Source: Bacillota bacterium
GTDB taxonomy: Bacteria > Bacillota > Clostridia > Lachnospirales > Lachnospiraceae
Direction: 5' to 3'
Assembly: GCA_023416695.1 (NCBI GenBank)
Contig: JAEZGY010000019.1
Span: 1-64,000, forward strand
Length of the DNA stretch: 64,000 nucleotides
This document shows positions 7,434 through 16,431 of the stretch, piece by piece. The translations under genes were made by a program, and so were the position numbers. The notes below the pieces were generated by a model. That model made no database searches. It had not been told where the DNA came from and saw nothing but the letters and a program-made list of their open reading frames with translations. The stretch's first letter is position 1. Each line of letters opens with the position of its first letter.

Positions 7434-9224
7434 TTATTTCTTTACGATAGCGCTGAATTTACATTTTTCCATACAAACGCCACACTTGATACATTTATCT
7501 TTATCAATAACGTGTGGATTCTTAACAGAACCTGTGATGGCACTAACTGGACAATTTCTTGCACATAGGGTACAACCAACGCACTTGTCAGGAATAATCT
7601 CGAAGCTAAGAAGTGCCTTACAAACACCTGATGGACATTTCTTGTCAACAACGTGCGCAAGATATTCGTCTCTAAAGTAACGTAATGTAGAAAGAACAGG
7701 GTTAGGAGCAGTCTGACCTAAACCGCAAAGTGAATTATCTTTAATGTAGTAGCAAAGCTCTTCCATTTTATCAAGATCTTCTAATGTACCTTTACCTTTG
7801 GTAATCTTATCAAGCATTTCGTATAGACGCTTAGTACCAATACGGCAAGGAGTACATTTACCACAGGATTCATCTACTGTGAACTCCAGGAAGAATTTTG
7901 CAATATCAACCATACAGTTATCTTCATCCATTACGATCAAACCACCGGATCCCATCATGGAACCAATAGCAATTAAGTTATCGTAGTCGATAGGAATATC
8001 AAAATGCTCTGCAGGGATACATCCACCAGATGGTCCACCAGTCTGAGCTGCTTTAAATTTCTTTCCGTTAGGAATACCACCACCGATTTGTTCTACAACT
8101 TCACGAAGAGTAGTACCCATTGGGATTTCTACAAGACCAGTATTGTTGATCTTACCACCAAGAGCGAATACCTTAGTTCCTTTGGATTTCTCAGTACCCA
8201 TGGAAGCAAACCATTCAGCACCATGTAAGATAATCTGAGGAATATTAGCATAAGTCTCAACGTTGTTAAGAATGGTTGGTTTTTGATAAAGACCCTTTAC
8301 AGCTGGGAAAGGAGGTCTTGGACGAGGTTCACCACGATTACCTTCGATAGAAGTCATAAGTGCAGTTTCTTCACCACAAACGAATGCACCAGCACCAAGT
8401 CTTAAATCGATATCAAAGTCAAAGCCTGTTCCGAAGATATCTTTACCAAGTAAGCCATATTCTCTTGCTTGATTAATGGCAATCTTAAGACGCTCTACAG
8501 CAATAGGGTACTCTGCACGAACGTAGATATAACCTTGGTTAGCACCAATGGTGTAACCAGCAATAGCCATAGCCTCTAATACTACGTGTGGATCACCTTC
8601 CAATACGGAACGGTCCATGAATGCACCTGGATCACCTTCGTCTGCATTACAGCAAACATATTTCTGATCCGCATCATTGCCTTTAGCAAATTTCCACTTC
8701 AAACCAGTAGGGAAACCGCCGCCTCCACGGCCACGTAAACCACTATCAATTAATGTTTGGATAACGTCATCTGGTGTCATAGTGGTAAGAACCTTACCAA
8801 GAGCTTCATATCCGTTTGTTCCTATGTACTCATCAATGCTTTCTGGGTTAATAACACCACAGTTACGTAATGCAATACGATGTTGTCTTTTATAGAAGTC
8901 TGTCTCAGCAAGGGATTTTACTTCACCCTCAGCAGTAACAGTTTCATTATAAAGAAGACGTTTAACAATACGACCTTTTAATAAATGTTCTGTAACGATT
9001 TCTGGAATATCCTCTAATTTTACCATGGAGTAGAATGCTGCTTCAGGATATACAATCATAATTGGTCCTAATGCGCAAAGTCCATGACATCCGGTTTGTA
9101 CCACAGAAACCTCATCTTTAAGACCCTGTTTCTCTATTTCAGCTTGTAATGTTTTGATGATTTCAACACTTCCAGAGGAAGTACATCCGGTACCACCACA
9201 AACTAATACGTGTGAACGATACAT
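7434..9224 (-). CDS. hydB: Hydrogenase NuoF-like diaphorase subunit HydB
   Basis: 596 residues. An N-terminal thioredoxin-like 2Fe-2S domain (CGGTGC, then QTGCHGLC) precedes the NADH/FMN domain with GRGGGGFPTGLKW and CGEETALMTS. A 4Fe-4S motif ESCGKCTPCRIG follows, and two C-terminal 4Fe-4S motifs (CVGCTLCARNCP; CIKCGVCMEKC) finish the protein. This is the flavin and NAD(P)H site of electron-bifurcating hydrogenases. It is 32 bases upstream of hydA and 17 bases after the small 2Fe-2S gene, so the subunits are translated from one message. GAAGGAGG precedes ATG 9224. Confidence 0.95.
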   Translation of the reverse strand: MYRSHVLVCGGTGCTSSGSVEIIKTLQAEIEKQGLKDEVSVVQTGCHGLCALGPIMIVYPEAAFYSMVKLEDIPEIVTEHLLKGRIVKRLLYNETVTAEGEVKSLAETDFYKRQHRIALRNCGVINPESIDEYIGTNGYEALGKVLTTMTPDDVIQTLIDSGLRGRGGGGFPTGLKWKFAKGNDADQKYVCCNADEGDPGAFMDRSVLEGDPHVVLEAMAIAGYTIGANQGYIYVRAEYPIAVERLKIAINQAREYGLLGKDIFGTGFDFDIDLRLGAGAFVCGEETALMTSIEGNRGEPRPRPPFPAVKGLYQKPTILNNVETYANIPQIILHGAEWFASMGTEKSKGTKVFALGGKINNTGLVEIPMGTTLREVVEQIGGGIPNGKKFKAAQTGGPSGGCIPAEHFDIPIDYDNLIAIGSMMGSGGLIVMDEDNCMVDIAKFFLEFTVDESCGKCTPCRIGTKRLYEMLDKITKGKGTLEDLDKMEELCYYIKDNSLCGLGQTAPNPVLSTLRYFRDEYLAHVVDKKCPSGVCKALLSFEIIPDKCVGCTLCARNCPVSAITGSVKNPHVIDKDKCIKCGVCMEKCKFSAIVKK

Positions 9225-9241
9225 GCTTTATCCTCCTTCAC

Positions 9242-9613
9242 TTATTTCAAAATTGCGGATATCGTATAGTCTGCGACTACATGACCGCGAATAAGATGTT
9301 GTTCCACTACTTCAAGTGCTTTTTCTGGTGTCATTTTTACATAAGTAACTTTCTCTTTACCTGGTTCCATGATTTCTACAATTGGCTCATACTGGCATAA
9401 TCCAATACATCCAGTTTGTGTAACTACAATGTTGTCTAACCCTTTAGATAACACTGCATCGGATAGAGTATTTAGAACAGGTCTTGCACCACTTGCTATA
9501 CCACAGGTAGCCATACCAACAACAACTCTTGTTTGAGTGTCGCTTTCGGATCTCAGCCCTACTTGACCCTGCATTTTCTCACGAATCGCTTTAAGCTCTT
9601 CTAAAGATTTCAT
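9242..9613 (-). CDS. Thioredoxin-like [2Fe-2S] ferredoxin of the hyd operon
   Basis: 123 residues. Four cysteines of a thioredoxin-like 2Fe-2S fold are visible as MATCGIASGA and QTGCIGLCQYEP, with a C-terminal helix. It resembles the N-terminal domain of HydB and the C-terminal part of NuoE, but stands alone. It probably carries electrons in the bifurcating complex or in assembly. Such an extra small gene is common in clostridial hyd operons. AGGAGG stands ahead of the ATG. Confidence 0.85.
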   Translation of the reverse strand: MKSLEELKAIREKMQGQVGLRSESDTQTRVVVGMATCGIASGARPVLNTLSDAVLSKGLDNIVVTQTGCIGLCQYEPIVEIMEPGKEKVTYVKMTPEKALEVVEQHLIRGHVVADYTISAILK

Positions 9614-9665
9614 AGAAAATACCTCCTAATTTAATATTAAAACTTTCCTCGAAGCAGCGACCTTT

Positions 9666-10226
9666 CTAATAAATAGTAAGGTCACCATCGACTTCTTTTT
9701 TGTTCTCTACCAGATATTCCTTCACATAGGAGGATATCTCTCTAGAGTTAAATGGAATGTCTCCAATGATTTCTCGAAACTCTCTTGTGTCTAATATAAA
9801 CTCTCTTTCGTTGACACGATAGCTATAGACTAAATCTATATTTGAATTAAATGTAATTAGAGTATGTATCGTACTTGAGATATCGCCTAATGGCATCCTG
9901 TCTATATGTGAATAGCCAAAAGTAGCAAGTACACTGGTTCCTTTTCCAGGAGTAGACGTGATGGAGAAGCTTCCGCCAGAGGCTTCAGCAACTAACTTGA
10001 AAAATGGAACTCCAAGGCCAACTTTTCTGGTTGTTCTGGTGGTGAAGAAAGGGTCTTCCACCTGCTTAAGTTGCTCAGCAGTCATGCCTTTACCATCATC
10101 TTCAATCAGAATGGTCATGATATCGTTATATGTGTCGATTGTTATTTTTATGACAATCAAAGACGCGTTGGCACGAACCGAATTGTTTGCCACATCTAAT
10201 ACATTAAGAGAAAGTTCGGGCATCAT
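9666..10226 (-). CDS. Histidine-kinase-type ATPase domain protein of the hyd operon
   Basis: 186 residues made almost only of a GHKL ATPase domain. The N-box region is LDVANNSVRAN, the G1 box EDDGKGM and the G2 box VGLGVPFFKL. There is no HisKA dimerisation domain, no sensor and no membrane segment, so it is not a classical sensor kinase. The stop of hydC and its ATG overlap (TAATG at 10228-10224), which ties it to the hydrogenase. It may act as a protein kinase or chaperone-like regulator of hydrogenase; this is inference. Confidence 0.82.
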   Translation of the reverse strand: MMPELSLNVLDVANNSVRANASLIVIKITIDTYNDIMTILIEDDGKGMTAEQLKQVEDPFFTTRTTRKVGLGVPFFKLVAEASGGSFSITSTPGKGTSVLATFGYSHIDRMPLGDISSTIHTLITFNSNIDLVYSYRVNEREFILDTREFREIIGDIPFNSREISSYVKEYLVENKKEVDGDLTIY

Positions 10227-10723
10227 TAGTCTGTATATTTAGCGAGGATGCCATCAACATCATCTACTGTTAGACGTCCATAAACATCATCATTTACAGT
10301 GAGAACTGGTGCTAAACCACATGCACCGATACAACGGCATGCATCTAATGAAAACTTACCATCTGGTGTGCATTCGCCACCTTGGATTCCTAACTTCTCA
10401 GCTAGTTTGTCAAAAATGTCTCCAGAACCCTTTACATAGCATGCGGTACCTAGACAGACAGAAATCTGATATTTACCCTTTGGATTAAGTGAGAATTGTG
10501 AGTAAAAGGTTACAACTCCGTAAATCTTCTCCAATGGAATATCCATCTCATTGGAAATTATGGTTTGCACTTCAATTGGAAGATAGCCATAAATTCCTTG
10601 TGCTTGTTGAAGAACAGGCATAAGAGCTCCCTTGTCATCTTTGTGCGCAGCAATGACTTTTAATAGTTCTGCCTCTTGCTCTTTGGTTCCTGCAAAAGGA
10701 ATAGTGCTCGTTTTAGAACCCAT
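10226..10723 (-). CDS. hydC: Hydrogenase NuoE-like subunit HydC
   Basis: 165 residues. An N-terminal helical part is followed by the NuoE thioredoxin-like 2Fe-2S domain with cysteines in CLGTACYVKG and CRCIGACGLAP. In bifurcating hydrogenases this subunit docks on HydB and holds one 2Fe-2S cluster. It is first in the leftward operon. AAGGAGG precedes ATG 10723, and the leader of about 80 bases contains a hairpin. Confidence 0.93.
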   Translation of the reverse strand: MGSKTSTIPFAGTKEQEAELLKVIAAHKDDKGALMPVLQQAQGIYGYLPIEVQTIISNEMDIPLEKIYGVVTFYSQFSLNPKGKYQISVCLGTACYVKGSGDIFDKLAEKLGIQGGECTPDGKFSLDACRCIGACGLAPVLTVNDDVYGRLTVDDVDGILAKYTD

Positions 10724-11077
10724 TATCTTTACCTCCTTGAAATATTTATATTACAACTGGGAGTGAATATTTCCCAGTGTAGCTAAACGTAAAGCCCATA
10801 CACGCATTATGATTATAGCACATAAAAAATGAGAAATCTACATATAAGTCTGTGTACTAAAAAAAGAACAGTAGCATATTATACAAAAAATATATTGATT
10901 AATAAGACAATAATGTCAGTTTAGCGATTGATATGTATAATCATGGTAATGGTCTGTGGCGTCTATTGAAAAAAAGTTGGCGTAATGATATACTTTTTGT
11001 GGATAGTATATACTGGAGATGGTGTGTAAAGCTGGGGATTGTTAAAAATGAAACATAATATTGAAGGAGGACATAGA
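10724..11077. promoter_or_regulatory. Divergent control region between two hydrogenase operons
   Basis: 354 bases without a gene. Leftward: an extended -10 TGCTATAAT (TATAAT at 10817-10812), then a leader with hairpin ACTGGGA/TCCCAGT (10756-10762 with 10772-10778). Rightward: ATGTCA 10913-10918 and TATAAT 10936-10941 with 17-bp spacing. Downstream is an inverted repeat ATATACT/AGTATAT (10988-10994 with 11005-11011). I saw no clear Rex site. Element roles are inferred. Confidence 0.5.
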
Positions 11078-11440
11078 ATGACAGTAAGAGATATTTGTGA
11101 CATATTAGGAGCAAGGGTAATTAGCGGTGAGGATTTTGTGGATAAGGATGTGCATACTGCTTGTGGCTCTGATATGATGAGTGATGTACTGGCATTTGTA
11201 AAGGATCAGTCTGTATTACTGACAGGCTTATGTAACCCTCAAGTAATTCGTACAGCAGAAATGATGGATATCGTCTGTATTGTTTTTGTTCGTGGAAAGC
11301 AGCCAGATGAGAATATGATTGAGCTAGCCAATGACTGTGGCATTGCATTACTGTCTACGGGGCACAGAATGTTTTCTGCTTGTGGACTGCTTTATGAAAA
11401 TGGACTTCGTGGAGGTGCACCCTATGAGCGACATAATTAA
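11078..11440 (+). CDS. DRTGG-domain regulatory protein 1
   Basis: 120 residues resembling the DRTGG domain, a small alpha/beta fold also found in some phosphate acetyltransferases and HPr-kinase-like proteins. It starts MTVRDICDILGARVISG and ends near GHRMFSACGLLY. ATG 11078 has AGGAGG nine bases upstream; an earlier in-frame ATG at 11039 lacks one. A second DRTGG protein lies at 13191. Both flank the sensory hydrogenase gene. The ligand is unknown, and a redox or nucleotide sensor role is inferred from context. Confidence 0.78.
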   Translation: MTVRDICDILGARVISGEDFVDKDVHTACGSDMMSDVLAFVKDQSVLLTGLCNPQVIRTAEMMDIVCIVFVRGKQPDENMIELANDCGIALLSTGHRMFSACGLLYENGLRGGAPYERHN

Positions 11441-11852
11441 ATTACATTACACTATTTCTTCAGAGGACTTTACACGGGCTGGGGAGGCGTCTAGTGATGT
11501 GAAAGCAAAGCTTAAGCAGATGGGCTTTCCTCCTGATGTCATAAGAAAAGTGGCAATCGCCATGTACGAAGGTGAGATTAATATGGTAATTCATGCCGAT
11601 GGAGGTACCATTGAGGTAGAGATATCTCCAAAGGAAATATGTATGGTACTTAGAGATAAAGGGCCTGGAATACCTGATGTGGATTTAGCTATGCAAGCAG
11701 GATACTCAACAGCACCAGATAATATCAGAAGTCTTGGATTTGGAGCAGGTATGGGGCTTCCTAATATGAAAAAGTACTCCAGTGATATGACAATTGAAAC
11801 AGAGCTTGGAGTAGGTACTACCGTTAAAATGAAAGTGTTTCCTGACAACTAA
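11424..11852 (+). CDS. Anti-sigma-type ATP-binding protein (HATPase)
   Basis: 142 residues of a GHKL ATPase of the RsbW/SpoIIAB kind. It shows VAIAMYEGEINMVIHAD (N-box), LRDKGPGIPD (G1) and GFGAGMGLPNMKKYS (G2). ATG 11424 follows GGAGGTG and overlaps the DRTGG gene by 17 bases, indicating translational coupling; the frame is open further back to 11331 without a better start. With the SpoIIE phosphatase at 16432 it could form a partner-switching pair, but no STAS anti-anti-sigma gene is present in this window. Confidence 0.82.
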   Translation: MSDIIKLHYTISSEDFTRAGEASSDVKAKLKQMGFPPDVIRKVAIAMYEGEINMVIHADGGTIEVEISPKEICMVLRDKGPGIPDVDLAMQAGYSTAPDNIRSLGFGAGMGLPNMKKYSSDMTIETELGVGTTVKMKVFPDN

Positions 11853-11898
11853 GTTTATACATAGAGATTGACAGCATATATGCTGAAAGGAGAAAGGA

Positions 11899-13179
11899 AT
11901 GGATAAGTTTTTTACATCAGTTCGTCTGGATCCGGATAAATGTAAGGGATGCATTAACTGTATTAAGCGTTGTCCTACGGAAGCTATCCGCGTGCATAAT
12001 GGAAAAGCGCAGATTACAAAGGAATTCTGTATAGATTGTGGCGAATGTATTCGTATCTGTCCGCATCATGCTAAATTGGCTTATTATGATAGTATTAGTG
12101 TACTTCATAATTATGAGTATACAGTGGCTCTTCCAGCTCCTTCCCTCTACGCTCAATTTAATAACCTAGACGATGTCAACATTGTGTTGACCGCGCTAAA
12201 GAAAATGGGGTTTGATGATGTATATGAGGTAAGTGGTGCAGCTGAATTGGTTTCTCAAATATCCAGAAAGTATGTTGAAGAACATAAAGAGCAGTGGCCT
12301 ATTATTAGTACCGCCTGCCCTTCTGTGGTACGACTAATTCGAGTAAGATTTCCTAACTTAATAGAGCATCTACTTCCAGTCAGTGCTCCTGTAGACTTAG
12401 CAGCTTCCATAGCTAGACAACAAGCAATGGAGAAGACAGGGCTTCCAAGTGAGAAAATAGGGATTATATTTATTTCCCCATGTCCTGCTAAGGTAACTGC
12501 CATGAAGTCTCCTCTTGGTGCCGAAAAAAGTGAGCTAGACGCAGTTCTTGCTATTAAAGAGGTCTACCCATCTCTTATTCATTATATGAAGGAAAGTGTA
12601 GATGACGTAGAAGAACTTGCCATTTCCGGTAAAATAGGTATCTCCTGGGGAAGTACAGGTGGCGAAGCTGGAGGACTGTTGACAGACAGTTATCTAGCAG
12701 CAGATGGAATTGAGAATGTCATTCGTGTTTTAGAAGATATGGAGGATCAGAAGTTTGGTAATCTTGAGTTTATTGAGCTGAATGCCTGCAGTGGCGGATG
12801 TGTAGGAGGAGTTCTTACGGTCGAAAATCCATATGTGGCAAAGGTTAAGTTAAAGAGATTACGTAAATATATGCCTGTAGCTTGTGCAAGGTTAAATACT
12901 CCTGCTCCTAAAGATGCTTTCTGGAGTAGAGATGTTCAGTATGAACCAGTATTTAAGCTAGGGGCAAACTTAGAAGAGAGTATTGCAAATGTGGCAAAGG
13001 TAGAAGAACTGTTGCAAATTTTCCCAGGTCTAGATTGTGGTTCCTGTGGGGCTCCTACCTGTAGGGCTTTGGCAGAGGATATAGTTCGTGGAGTAGCCAA
13101 AGAGAAGGATTGTATTCATATATTAAAGAAGTTTATTCATCAGTTATCCGATGAGATTAGTAAGTTAGACGACCAATAG
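11899..13179 (+). CDS. Sensory [FeFe]-hydrogenase, HydS-like
   Basis: 426 residues. Two N-terminal 4Fe-4S motifs (CKGCINCIKRCP; CIDCGECIRICP) are followed by a shortened H-cluster domain with ISTACPSV, ISPCPAK and ELNACSGGCVGG. A C-terminal Fe-S motif follows (CGSCGAPTCRALAEDIV). Ala replaces the first cysteine of the usual TSCCP motif, the residue used for proton transfer in catalytic enzymes; the same change is reported for sensory HydS of Thermotoga maritima. Slow, sensing-type activity is therefore likely. AAAGGAG precedes the ATG. Its neighbours are DRTGG, HATPase and PHP proteins. Confidence 0.9.
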   Translation: MDKFFTSVRLDPDKCKGCINCIKRCPTEAIRVHNGKAQITKEFCIDCGECIRICPHHAKLAYYDSISVLHNYEYTVALPAPSLYAQFNNLDDVNIVLTALKKMGFDDVYEVSGAAELVSQISRKYVEEHKEQWPIISTACPSVVRLIRVRFPNLIEHLLPVSAPVDLAASIARQQAMEKTGLPSEKIGIIFISPCPAKVTAMKSPLGAEKSELDAVLAIKEVYPSLIHYMKESVDDVEELAISGKIGISWGSTGGEAGGLLTDSYLAADGIENVIRVLEDMEDQKFGNLEFIELNACSGGCVGGVLTVENPYVAKVKLKRLRKYMPVACARLNTPAPKDAFWSRDVQYEPVFKLGANLEESIANVAKVEELLQIFPGLDCGSCGAPTCRALAEDIVRGVAKEKDCIHILKKFIHQLSDEISKLDDQ

Positions 13180-13190
13180 GAGGAAATAAC

Positions 13191-13526
13191 ATGACAGTTG
13201 CAGAGCTTCTTAAACTGAACATATTTAAAGTAATCAATAAAGAGGGAGATACCGAGAAAGCCATTACCGTTCCATATTGTTGTGATTTGCTTAGTATTGC
13301 AATGAGTAAGTCACCAGCCGGAGCAGCGTGGGTAACTGTAATGGGCAATGTAAATACACTGGCAGTGGCATCTTTAACCGAGGCTAGTGTAGTGATTCTG
13401 GCAGAGGGTGTGGAACTAGATGAAGCGCTAGTAAATAAAGCGAAGGAGCAGAGTATTATCGTTCTAGCAACAGACCAACCAATCTATGACACCGCCCGCC
13501 GGATTGAAGAGCTTTTAAATGCTTAA
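13191..13526 (+). CDS. DRTGG-domain regulatory protein 2
   Basis: 111 residues (MTVAELLKLNIFKVIN at the start), a DRTGG-like fold distinct in sequence from the protein at 11078. TAGGAGG precedes the ATG, 11 bases after the HydS-like gene, and its end overlaps the PHP gene by eight bases. Two DRTGG genes and an ATPase around a sensory hydrogenase is a recurrent clostridial arrangement. Function is inferred only from context. Confidence 0.75.
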   Translation: MTVAELLKLNIFKVINKEGDTEKAITVPYCCDLLSIAMSKSPAGAAWVTVMGNVNTLAVASLTEASVVILAEGVELDEALVNKAKEQSIIVLATDQPIYDTARRIEELLNA

Positions 13527-14241
13527 GTTAGCCTATGATTTACATCTTCATTCTTGCCTGTCTCCTTGTGGAGATCAGGATATGACACCGGCAAATATTG
13601 TAGGAATGGCAGTAGTAAATGGTCTAGATGTGATTGCGGTAACTGACCATAATAGCTGTCGCAATTGCAAGGCAGTACTTCATTGGGCAAATCATTATGG
13701 AATCCTTGCAGTGCCAGGAATGGAATTAACCACTGAGGAAGAGGTACACGTTGTTTGCTTATTTCCAGAGCTTAAGAAGGCCATGGAGTTTGACTCCCTG
13801 GTTTATAGTAAATTAAATTTGTTTCCTAACAAGGAGGAGATTTTTGGGCCACAGTTACTGTGTAATGAAGAAGATCAGATCATTGGACATGAGAGTAATC
13901 TCTTGATTCAAAGTACTAGAATCTCTTTTGATGAAGTCCAGGATTTGGTGGAGCAGTACGAGGGTGTCATGATACCCGCCCATATCGATAAGAATAGCCA
14001 CAGTTTGCTATATAACTTGGGTTTTATACCAATGGATAGTCATTTTACGGTAGTAGAGATTAAGGATGAAAGTAAGGATGAGGAGTTGTGTATGTTACAT
14101 CCTTATTTAAAGAATTGTAAAATTCTTCACAATTCCGATGCCCATTATCTTAAGGATATGAAAGAGGCAGGGCATTATCTAGAGGTAGAGGAAAAAACAG
14201 CAGCAGCAGTGATTAAGGCATTAAAGGGTGTAACAGGATAA
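13519..14241 (+). CDS. PHP-domain metal-dependent phosphoesterase
   Basis: 240 residues. PHP metal-ligand motifs are DLHLHSCLSPCGDQD at the N-terminus, VTDHNSCRN, HIDKNSHS and NSDAHYL near the end. The PHP fold hydrolyses phosphoesters with a trinuclear metal centre; relatives act on histidinol phosphate, AMP derivatives or nucleic acids. Its coupling to the sensory hydrogenase genes suggests a second-messenger or signalling substrate, which is inference. Its final codons form one arm of the operon terminator. Confidence 0.85.
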   Translation: MLKLAYDLHLHSCLSPCGDQDMTPANIVGMAVVNGLDVIAVTDHNSCRNCKAVLHWANHYGILAVPGMELTTEEEVHVVCLFPELKKAMEFDSLVYSKLNLFPNKEEIFGPQLLCNEEDQIIGHESNLLIQSTRISFDEVQDLVEQYEGVMIPAHIDKNSHSLLYNLGFIPMDSHFTVVEIKDESKDEELCMLHPYLKNCKILHNSDAHYLKDMKEAGHYLEVEEKTAAAVIKALKGVTG

Positions 14242-14263
14242 AAGGTTACACCCTTTATTTTTT
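14223..14263 (+). terminator. Terminator of the sensory hydrogenase operon
   Basis: AAAGGGTGTAAC pairs with GTTACACCCTTT and is followed by ATTTTTTG. The left arm overlaps the stop region of the PHP gene. It separates this operon from the hfs-like genes. Confidence 0.88.
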
Positions 14264-14372
14264 GTGTCTAAAAATGTATTACTTTGTATACAATAGCAAT
14301 CCGTTCTTTATTTTCATGTCAAAGTGTGATAAAATATTAACAAACCAGTGTAATTGGATGGGAGGTGTTTTA

Positions 14373-14615
14373 GTGGAGATTACTGTATGTATAGGGAGTT
14401 CATGTCATTTGAAAGGCTCTAGAGAAATTGTAAAGAAGCTGCAGGAGTTAGTGGAAAAGGAGTCTTTACAAGGACAGGTAGAGTTGAATGGCTCATTCTG
14501 TATTGGGCAGTGTGTCAATGGAGTTTGTGTAAAAGTAGATGGTGAGGTTTATTCTTTATCACCAGAGGATACCGAAAACTTTTTTCAGGAACAAGTACTT
14601 AGGAGGCTTGTATAA
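14373..14615 (+). CDS. Thioredoxin-like [2Fe-2S] protein of hfs-like operon
   Basis: 80 residues from GTG 14373, which follows GGGAGGTG. The frame is open further back to 14262 but those residues do not resemble the family. Cysteines CIGSSCHLKG and CIGQCVNGVC match the NuoE 2Fe-2S fold. Its stop overlaps the next ATG (TAATG at 14613-14617), coupling it to the PAS hydrogenase. It is probably the electron-transfer partner of the hydrogenases downstream, as in the hfs cluster of Thermoanaerobacterium saccharolyticum. Confidence 0.83.
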   Translation: MEITVCIGSSCHLKGSREIVKKLQELVEKESLQGQVELNGSFCIGQCVNGVCVKVDGEVYSLSPEDTENFFQEQVLRRLV

Positions 14616-16393
14616 TGAATGTGATTGGCTTTAAGGAAGCACAGTGTAAAAACTGCTATAAATGCGTAAGAATCTGTGAAGTGAAAGCAATAGTAGTGAA
14701 GGACCAACAGGCTCAGATTCTAGATGATAAATGTATTTTATGTGGCCATTGTTTAGATGCTTGTCCACAAAATGCAAAGACTTTAATTAGCGATTTAGAT
14801 AGGGTAAAAGAGTACATAAAGAGTGGTAAAAAAACCATTATTTCTTTGGCACCGTCATATCTTGGGATCATGCACTTTGAAAAACCTGGCCAGGTGGTAA
14901 AAGCCTTAAAACAATTAGGGTTTTATCAAGTTAGAGAGACTTCGGAGGGGGCTGCTTTTGTGACCCTTGAATACCAGAAGTTACTTGAGGAAGGCAGTAT
15001 GCGTAATATTATTACTACCTGCTGTCCAAGTGCCAACGATCTTATAGAGATCTATTTTCCAAGTCTGACTCGGTATATGGCTCCCGTTGTTTCTCCAATG
15101 GTTGCCCATGGAAGGCTTATTAAGCAGGAACTAGGAGAAGATGTCAAAGTAGTATTTTTAGGACCTTGTATAGCGAAGAAGAGAGAAGCCCTCTCTGATA
15201 TAAGAGTAAGTGGGGCGGTAGATGCAGTCATTAATTTTACAGAATTAGAGGACTGGTTAAAGGAAGAAAATATTAAGATGGAGACCCTTGAAGAAGAGGC
15301 GCTAGATAATCCTAGCCCAGAGGTGAATCGGCTCTATCCAATTACCAGTGGTATCATATCCTCAGTAATAGCTAACGGTGGGGAGGATCATTATCGTAAG
15401 TTCTATGTTCATGGAATCAATAACTGTATGGAGCTATTAAGAAGTATGGAAAAAGGCGAGATCAGTGACTCTTTTATTGAATTCAATGTATGTAATGGGG
15501 GCTGTATTAAAGGTCCAGCAGTGGATACCTCAGGAATATCACGTTTTAAAGTAAAGCTTGATATGGAAGAGAGTATCTCAAAAAAACAAGTAGAGAATGA
15601 GGAGTATTTTACACAGGAGAATCTAAGACTATATAAGGAATTCTTTCCTCGTAGGAATCATGACCCTATACCAAGCGATGTTGAGATCAGAGACATTCTT
15701 AAGAAGATAGGGAAGGTAGATGCTTCCCATGAGCTCAATTGTGGGGCTTGTGGTTACAGCTCATGTAAAGAGAAGGCCATTGCTGTCTACCAAGGAAAGG
15801 CGGAGCTTAGCATGTGTATTCCTTATATGCATGACAAAGCTAGCTCTATGGCTAACGTTGTGTTGGATACCACTCCAAGCGCTATTATTATGGTAGACTC
15901 CGACATGAAGATTGTGGAGTACAATGTGGCAGCAGAGCACTATTTTCACGTGAATCCAGCAGAGGCGAAACAGAAGTATCTATATGAGATTATAGATCAC
16001 CAGGATTTTGAATATGTACTTACTACTCACAGTAGCCTTTTAGGAAAAAAGGTTACCTATCAAGAGTATGGTATTACAACCCTTCAAAACATTGTGTATG
16101 TACCAGACCAAGATGCAGTATTGGGTATCATGGTGGACATTACCCAGGAGGAAGAGAAGGAGAAGAAAGCTTATCAAGTCAAAATGGAAACCATAGAGAT
16201 GGCACAGAAGGTAATTGATAAGCAGATGATGGTTGCCCAGGAAATAGCCGGCTTGTTAGGGGAGACAACAGCAGAGACTAAGGTGACATTAACCAAACTT
16301 AGAGACACCATCTTGTATGATGGTGAGCTTAAGGAAGAGAAGAAAAAGCAACCTGTAGTTTTAACGAACAGAAAGCCAGAAGGCAATGGATAA
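14615..16393 (+). CDS. [FeFe]-hydrogenase with PAS domain, hfs-like
   Basis: 592 residues. Two N-terminal 4Fe-4S motifs (CKNCYKCVRIC; CILCGHCLDACP) precede an H-cluster domain with ITTCCPSAND, LGPCIAKKREA and EFNVCNGGCIKGP. A further Fe-S motif (CGACGYSSCKEKA) at about 375-387, a PAS domain (about 410-505, VVLDTTPSAIIMVD) and a C-terminal coiled coil follow. Both L1 cysteines are present, unlike the HydS-like protein, so catalysis is possible. In T. saccharolyticum the hfs cluster is needed for most H2 production. Whether this protein evolves H2 or senses redox cannot be told by eye. Confidence 0.9.
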   Translation: MNVIGFKEAQCKNCYKCVRICEVKAIVVKDQQAQILDDKCILCGHCLDACPQNAKTLISDLDRVKEYIKSGKKTIISLAPSYLGIMHFEKPGQVVKALKQLGFYQVRETSEGAAFVTLEYQKLLEEGSMRNIITTCCPSANDLIEIYFPSLTRYMAPVVSPMVAHGRLIKQELGEDVKVVFLGPCIAKKREALSDIRVSGAVDAVINFTELEDWLKEENIKMETLEEEALDNPSPEVNRLYPITSGIISSVIANGGEDHYRKFYVHGINNCMELLRSMEKGEISDSFIEFNVCNGGCIKGPAVDTSGISRFKVKLDMEESISKKQVENEEYFTQENLRLYKEFFPRRNHDPIPSDVEIRDILKKIGKVDASHELNCGACGYSSCKEKAIAVYQGKAELSMCIPYMHDKASSMANVVLDTTPSAIIMVDSDMKIVEYNVAAEHYFHVNPAEAKQKYLYEIIDHQDFEYVLTTHSSLLGKKVTYQEYGITTLQNIVYVPDQDAVLGIMVDITQEEEKEKKAYQVKMETIEMAQKVIDKQMMVAQEIAGLLGETTAETKVTLTKLRDTILYDGELKEEKKKQPVVLTNRKPEGNG

Positions 16394-16431
16394 CAGGATA
16401 TATTTTAAGAGGCTAGAAAGGTTGGTTTTCT

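Noticed and set aside
10724..11077. Rex binding site between the hydrogenase operons
   Set aside because: Inverted repeats are present, but none matches the TTGTTAA-N4-TTAACAA type closely enough to claim.
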